Below are positions 31,725-35,080 of a stretch of 35,080 nt of DNA, piece after piece. The notes under the pieces are model-generated. The model did not search any database. It saw only the letters and a list, made by a program, of their open reading frames with translations, and had not been told where the DNA came from. This DNA is from Candidatus Methylomirabilota bacterium (lineage in GTDB: Bacteria; Methylomirabilota; Methylomirabilia; Methylomirabilales; Methylomirabilaceae), in contig PQAM01000011.1 in the NCBI GenBank assembly GCA_003104975.1, positions 1 to 35,080 on the forward strand, read 5' to 3'. The translations under genes and the position numbers were made by a program. Numbering within the stretch: position 1 is the stretch's first letter; every line of letters starts with the position of its first letter.

Positions 31725-34586
31725 TTAGGCGTAAGGCGCGGGCCGATCGGGCCGATCGTTGGGCGGCTGCTTCAGCGGGATCACCACCACGACCGTTGTG
31801 CCCTGACCCGGCTGACCCGTGATCGCGGTCTCCCCGCCCAGCAGCAGCGCCCGCTCCCGCATGCCGAGCAACCCAAGGGCGCGCCGGTCGGCCATGGCTT
31901 GCGGGGTAATACCCCGGCCGTTATCGATCACCTCCAGGGTGATCCGTTCGGTATCCGCTTTCAGCGTGACATGAACAGCGGTCGCCTGGGCATGGCGGGC
32001 CACATTGGTCAGCGCTTCTTGCAGGATGCGGAAGACGGCCGTGGAGCACTCGCGATCCAGTTCGAGCCGGCAGGGCTCCGCGGTCAGGTGTGTGCCGATA
32101 CCTGTACGCGACTGAAACTCCTTCACCTGCCACTCAATGGCTGCAACAAGTCCCAGGTCATCCAGGAGACTGGGCCGCAACTCGCTGGAGATCCGGCGCA
32201 CCGACTGGATCGTCGTGTCGATCAACGTCCCCATCGACCGGAGCTTCGCCTGCAATGCGTCGTGATCGCCGGGCAGCCGCCCGGTCACCCACGACAGGTC
32301 GATCTTGATACCCGTCAGCAGTTGTCCCAGCTCATCGTGAATATGTCGGGCGACCTGGGTCCGTTCATCCTCGCGCACCGATTCCAGATGAGCGGCCAGG
32401 GCGCGCAGTTGCGCCTGCGAGCGGCGCGCCTCCGCCTCCGCCCTTGTGCGCTCCTGGACCTCCAGCCGCAGCGCATCAGTCTGGCGCTGCAATGAGGAGA
32501 AGAGGCGGTCATGTTTCATAGCGAGGGCCAACTGATCGGCCAACGGCAAGACGCGATCGATATCGCGCGTCGAGTAGATCCCCGGCGTTCGACTGTCGAG
32601 GAAGAAGACCCCCACCGCGTCCCCCGCGACAAGCAACGGGAGCTCGATGGTTGCCCGAATTCCTTCCTCCGCCATATACAGATCGTCTCTGAAGCGGGCC
32701 TCCTTTGACAGATCTTGCACGAGCCGGGGCTGTTTGTGGGTCAGGACCCAGTCGATCCCGGTCTCCTCTGCGCTCGGGAAGATCTTCCCTTGGCTTGCTA
32801 CCAGCGATGGGTCGGGGACTGACGCATAGATCGTTCTGGGCCGGCCTCCCTCCGCGACGATGACCCCCAGGCGGTCATATGCGATGTACGATCTGACCGC
32901 CTGGGCAAACGTCTCAAAGACGTCCTCAAGCACCAGCGACCGGTTCAGCAGCCGGCTGAGCGTAAAGAGGGCCTCCCACCGGGCGGCATCTTCTTTCGTT
33001 TGCTCGTACAGTCGAGCCATCTCGGAATGGGCAAGCGCCAGGTCCGCCTCCGCTCGCTTGCGCTCGGTCACGTCGATCCCGACCGATATGAAATGCGTGA
33101 TCGCGCCCTGGCTGTCCCGCAGCGGCGTGATGACCTCCTCATCAAAGAACAGGGTCCCGTCCTTCTTTTTGTTGACGAACACGCCACGAAAGACCTCTCC
33201 GGACAGCAGTGTCTGCCAGAGCTGCTCATAGTACTCGGCCGGATGCCGGCCCGACTTGACGAGCCGTGGCGTGCGACCGATCGCCTCATCCCGCGAGTAG
33301 CCGGTGAGTTGCTCAAAGCCGGGGTTGACATACTCGATGACGCCTTCTCGATCGGTGATCACCACGCTATAGGCGGCCTGCTCGACGGCGCCGGAGAGCT
33401 TTCTGAGCGCCTCTTGAGCCCGCCTCCGCTCGGTGATATCTCGTACTACGACTTGAATGGCCTGTTCGCCTTTGTAGAACAATGGGGTTGCCGCGACCTC
33501 GACATCGATGACGGTGCCATCGAGCCGTACATATTGCTCTTCCAGCAAGGGGACCGGTGTCCCTTCCTCGAGTAGGCGCTTTATCCGCTTTCGAACCGTT
33601 TCATGAGCGTGGGGATGAACAAAGTCAAACGGAGATCGGTTGAGAATCTGTTCAGGCCGCTCCGCGCCAAGCAGTGTGACTGTAGCGGGATTCACGTACA
33701 CGATCCGATTGTTGTGATTGATGAAGATGGCATCCTGAGAGGCCTCGACAAGTGTTCGGTATTTTTCTTCGCTTGCTTTCAAAGAGGCTTCAGCGTATTT
33801 GCGCTCGGCGACCTCGAGTTGCAACTCTTGCGTGCGAAGGTTGACCCGGTCTTCGAGCTCATCACGCGCCTGCTGGAGCGCCGCATCCCGCTTCTGGATC
33901 CGGGCCAGCATCTCGTTGAATCCGTCGGTGAGCAGGCCCAGTTCGTCCTCGCCGGACTTGCTCGCGCGGACCGAGTAGTCGTCTTTTTCCGTCACGGCCT
34001 TGACCATCTGCGCCAGATGCACGACCGGTCCGGAGATCATACCCTGGAGTCGGGATGACAGGACCAGGGCCGCGAAGGAGGCGAGCCCCAGCACCGCAAT
34101 CACAACGAGCGCATGTTTCAGGAGGAAATCGTACAATGGGGCCATGTCGAACTGGAGGTAGATCGTGCCGATGCGCTCGTCATCCAGACGAATCGGCTGG
34201 GCAAAGGTCAGGTTCCTCATCCGGAGGGATAAGCCGTCAGGTGGGGGGATAGTGGGAATCAGATCCGGATTGATGTCGTTGCGACGGTAGGTAGCGAAGA
34301 GTTGCCCCTCTTGTGTGTAAAGGCGCGCGGCCGTGATCCGCGGGTCTGCGGCGAGGGCTGCCAGCGTCCGCTCGCCGGCGGCCGGATCCCGGAAGGCCAG
34401 CGCCGCCCTGCTGTTCATCCCGATCACGTCGGCCATGCTGCGCATCTCGTTCGTCATGACCGACCGGTACATCCGGAATTCCACCACCAACAGGACCACG
34501 GTACCCACCCCTAACGCGACGGTCAGGGCGAGCTGGACGATGCGCGCCAGCTTCTGTCGGATCGGGACATCGCGAAGCGAGTGCAT
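31725..34586 (-). CDS. Membrane histidine kinase: CHASE8-HAMP-PAS-PAS-GAF-HisKA_3-HATPase
   Basis: 953 residues. TM1 is at ~13-36 and TM2 at ~157-178, enclosing a periplasmic CHASE8-like sensor (YTQEGQLFATYRR, PIRLDDERIGTIYLQFD). Then come a HAMP domain (~180-235), a coiled coil, PAS 1 (~275-395), PAS 2 (~400-520; GVIEYVNPGFEQLTGYSRDE), a GAF domain (~535-690) and a NarX-type HisKA_3 dimerisation domain with the phospho-acceptor His in ARHIHDELGQLL (~746). HATPase_c ends the protein (LQEALTNVARHA, VIDNGRGI, GLLGMRERA). It should autophosphorylate and pass phosphate to a LuxR-type regulator, not in this window. The ATG lies one base after the stop of the YfiR-like gene, so they are co-translated. 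The C-terminal residues (PDRPAPYA) come from a repeat tract. Confidence 0.92.
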   Translation of the reverse strand: MHSLRDVPIRQKLARIVQLALTVALGVGTVVLLVVEFRMYRSVMTNEMRSMADVIGMNSRAALAFRDPAAGERTLAALAADPRITAARLYTQEGQLFATYRRNDINPDLIPTIPPPDGLSLRMRNLTFAQPIRLDDERIGTIYLQFDMAPLYDFLLKHALVVIAVLGLASFAALVLSSRLQGMISGPVVHLAQMVKAVTEKDDYSVRASKSGEDELGLLTDGFNEMLARIQKRDAALQQARDELEDRVNLRTQELQLEVAERKYAEASLKASEEKYRTLVEASQDAIFINHNNRIVYVNPATVTLLGAERPEQILNRSPFDFVHPHAHETVRKRIKRLLEEGTPVPLLEEQYVRLDGTVIDVEVAATPLFYKGEQAIQVVVRDITERRRAQEALRKLSGAVEQAAYSVVITDREGVIEYVNPGFEQLTGYSRDEAIGRTPRLVKSGRHPAEYYEQLWQTLLSGEVFRGVFVNKKKDGTLFFDEEVITPLRDSQGAITHFISVGIDVTERKRAEADLALAHSEMARLYEQTKEDAARWEALFTLSRLLNRSLVLEDVFETFAQAVRSYIAYDRLGVIVAEGGRPRTIYASVPDPSLVASQGKIFPSAEETGIDWVLTHKQPRLVQDLSKEARFRDDLYMAEEGIRATIELPLLVAGDAVGVFFLDSRTPGIYSTRDIDRVLPLADQLALAMKHDRLFSSLQRQTDALRLEVQERTRAEAEARRSQAQLRALAAHLESVREDERTQVARHIHDELGQLLTGIKIDLSWVTGRLPGDHDALQAKLRSMGTLIDTTIQSVRRISSELRPSLLDDLGLVAAIEWQVKEFQSRTGIGTHLTAEPCRLELDRECSTAVFRILQEALTNVARHAQATAVHVTLKADTERITLEVIDNGRGITPQAMADRRALGLLGMRERALLLGGETAITGQPGQGTTVVVVIPLKQPPNDRPDRPAPYA

Positions 34587-34587
34587 C

Positions 34588-35080
34588 CTACGGTACCCCG
34601 TGAACAGCCTGGGCCAGACCGAGCAGTTCCGAGCCGATCCTCAGGTTCGCGCGTTTGGCCGCCTCCATGTTGACCTCGAAGCGGATCGTGTCTTCGACGG
34701 TGATGAAGTTGATCATCACGCCGCGACGGGCCGACCCTTCTACGTCACCGACCGTCAGCGCACTCCACCCCTTCATCCGCTTGAGGATGGCCGGAAGCTG
34801 ATCATCCATAGACGAACTGATAAACAACACATGGCAGTAGTCCAGCTCTGCCACCGTCTTGTATCGTTCAACCGCCACCACCCGACCCTTCGCCGTCTTG
34901 CCCTGGACGGCAGCCAGCGCGCGCCCCATCGGGCCTTCGCCCAGCACGCCGATGACCACCTGGTTGTGACCGGACCGGAAGGCCTGAGAAGGCCACTCGA
35001 CGAACTTGACGAACTGATAGAGAAACGCGGCCTTGACCTGATACTCCGGCGGCGCCGGATCGGCGGCGCCGGCGAGGCGC
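34588..35080 (-). CDS. YfiR family (DUF4154) periplasmic protein, N-terminus beyond window
   Basis: About 163 residues are visible and the frame is open at the right edge. The start of the mature domain is recognisable, EYQVKAAFLYQFVKFVEWP, followed by VVIGVLGEGPMGRAL, CHVLFISSSMDDQLPAIL, ALTVGDVEGSARRGVMINFI and the ending EAAKRANLRIGSELLGLAQAV, all typical of YfiR. In Pseudomonas, YfiR is a periplasmic repressor that binds the CHASE8-type periplasmic part of the YfiN diguanylate cyclase. Here the partner encoded next is a histidine kinase with a similar periplasmic region, so YfiR may control phosphorylation instead. The family assignment is firm; the mechanism is inference. Confidence 0.88.
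   Translation of the reverse strand, partial: RLAGAADPAPPEYQVKAAFLYQFVKFVEWPSQAFRSGHNQVVIGVLGEGPMGRALAAVQGKTAKGRVVAVERYKTVAELDYCHVLFISSSMDDQLPAILKRMKGWSALTVGDVEGSARRGVMINFITVEDTIRFEVNMEAAKRANLRIGSELLGLAQAVHGVP

Overview
The window looks like a chromosomal segment of a GC-rich (roughly 60%), free-living Gram-negative bacterium. Gene content (tungsten aldehyde oxidoreductase operon, multicopper oxidase with SCO and di-haem peroxidase, YfiR-type sensing) and the many short palindromic repeat families would suit a Candidatus Methylomirabilis (NC10)-like organism. That assignment is an inference; there is no rRNA or marker gene here to prove it.

Left part (1-10.1 kb). A truncated exported sugar dehydrogenase (minus) is followed by a HEPN/MNT toxin-antitoxin pair (minus). 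Next comes a plus-strand aldehyde:ferredoxin oxidoreductase operon: four-cluster ferredoxin subunit, tungstopterin subunit, a MoaD-like protein, an FAD/NAD(P) subunit, a second MoaD-like protein, and a radical SAM gene whose middle has been deleted. This matches the AorABC type of complex. Then follow a Nudix hydrolase, an unknown small protein, a nucleoside hydrolase, and a translationally coupled pair of exported peptidoglycan enzymes (DUF882/M15-like and L,D-transpeptidase).

Middle (10.2-21.1 kb). A full-length Lhr-type helicase carries an in-frame block of palindromic repeats. Citrate synthase, a cytidylate-kinase-like protein with an extra C-terminal nuclease-like domain, and hypoxanthine phosphoribosyltransferase follow. 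The last two are separated by a 177-bp element with long terminal inverted repeats and pseudoknot-like internal pairing. A tRNA-Leu(CAA) marks one edge of a 2.2-kb segment bounded by imperfect copies of the tRNA 3' end. The segment contains an AbiE-like (type IV toxin-antitoxin) pair with three stacked palindromes at its promoter/start and an amber codon near the start of the toxin-like gene.

Right part (21.5-31.4 kb, all minus). An export cluster reads, in transcription order, small Tat-signal protein, Tat-exported multicopper oxidase, SCO-cytochrome c fusion, di-haem peroxidase with C-terminal Ig/cadherin-like domains, hairpin terminator, and a large secreted DUF11 protein. This looks like a cell-envelope copper/haem redox system of unknown substrate. 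At the right edge (31.7-35.1 kb) a YfiR-family periplasmic protein is coupled to a CHASE8-HAMP-PAS-PAS-GAF histidine kinase.

A theme throughout is short interspersed repeats (GTCATTGCGAGC type, GTCATTCCCGCG type, CCCTCTCCCC type, GTAGGGGC/GGGCGCAGC type). They sit against or inside genes and have altered several N- or C-termini. No CRISPR array, rRNA gene, intact insertion sequence or integrase was found.
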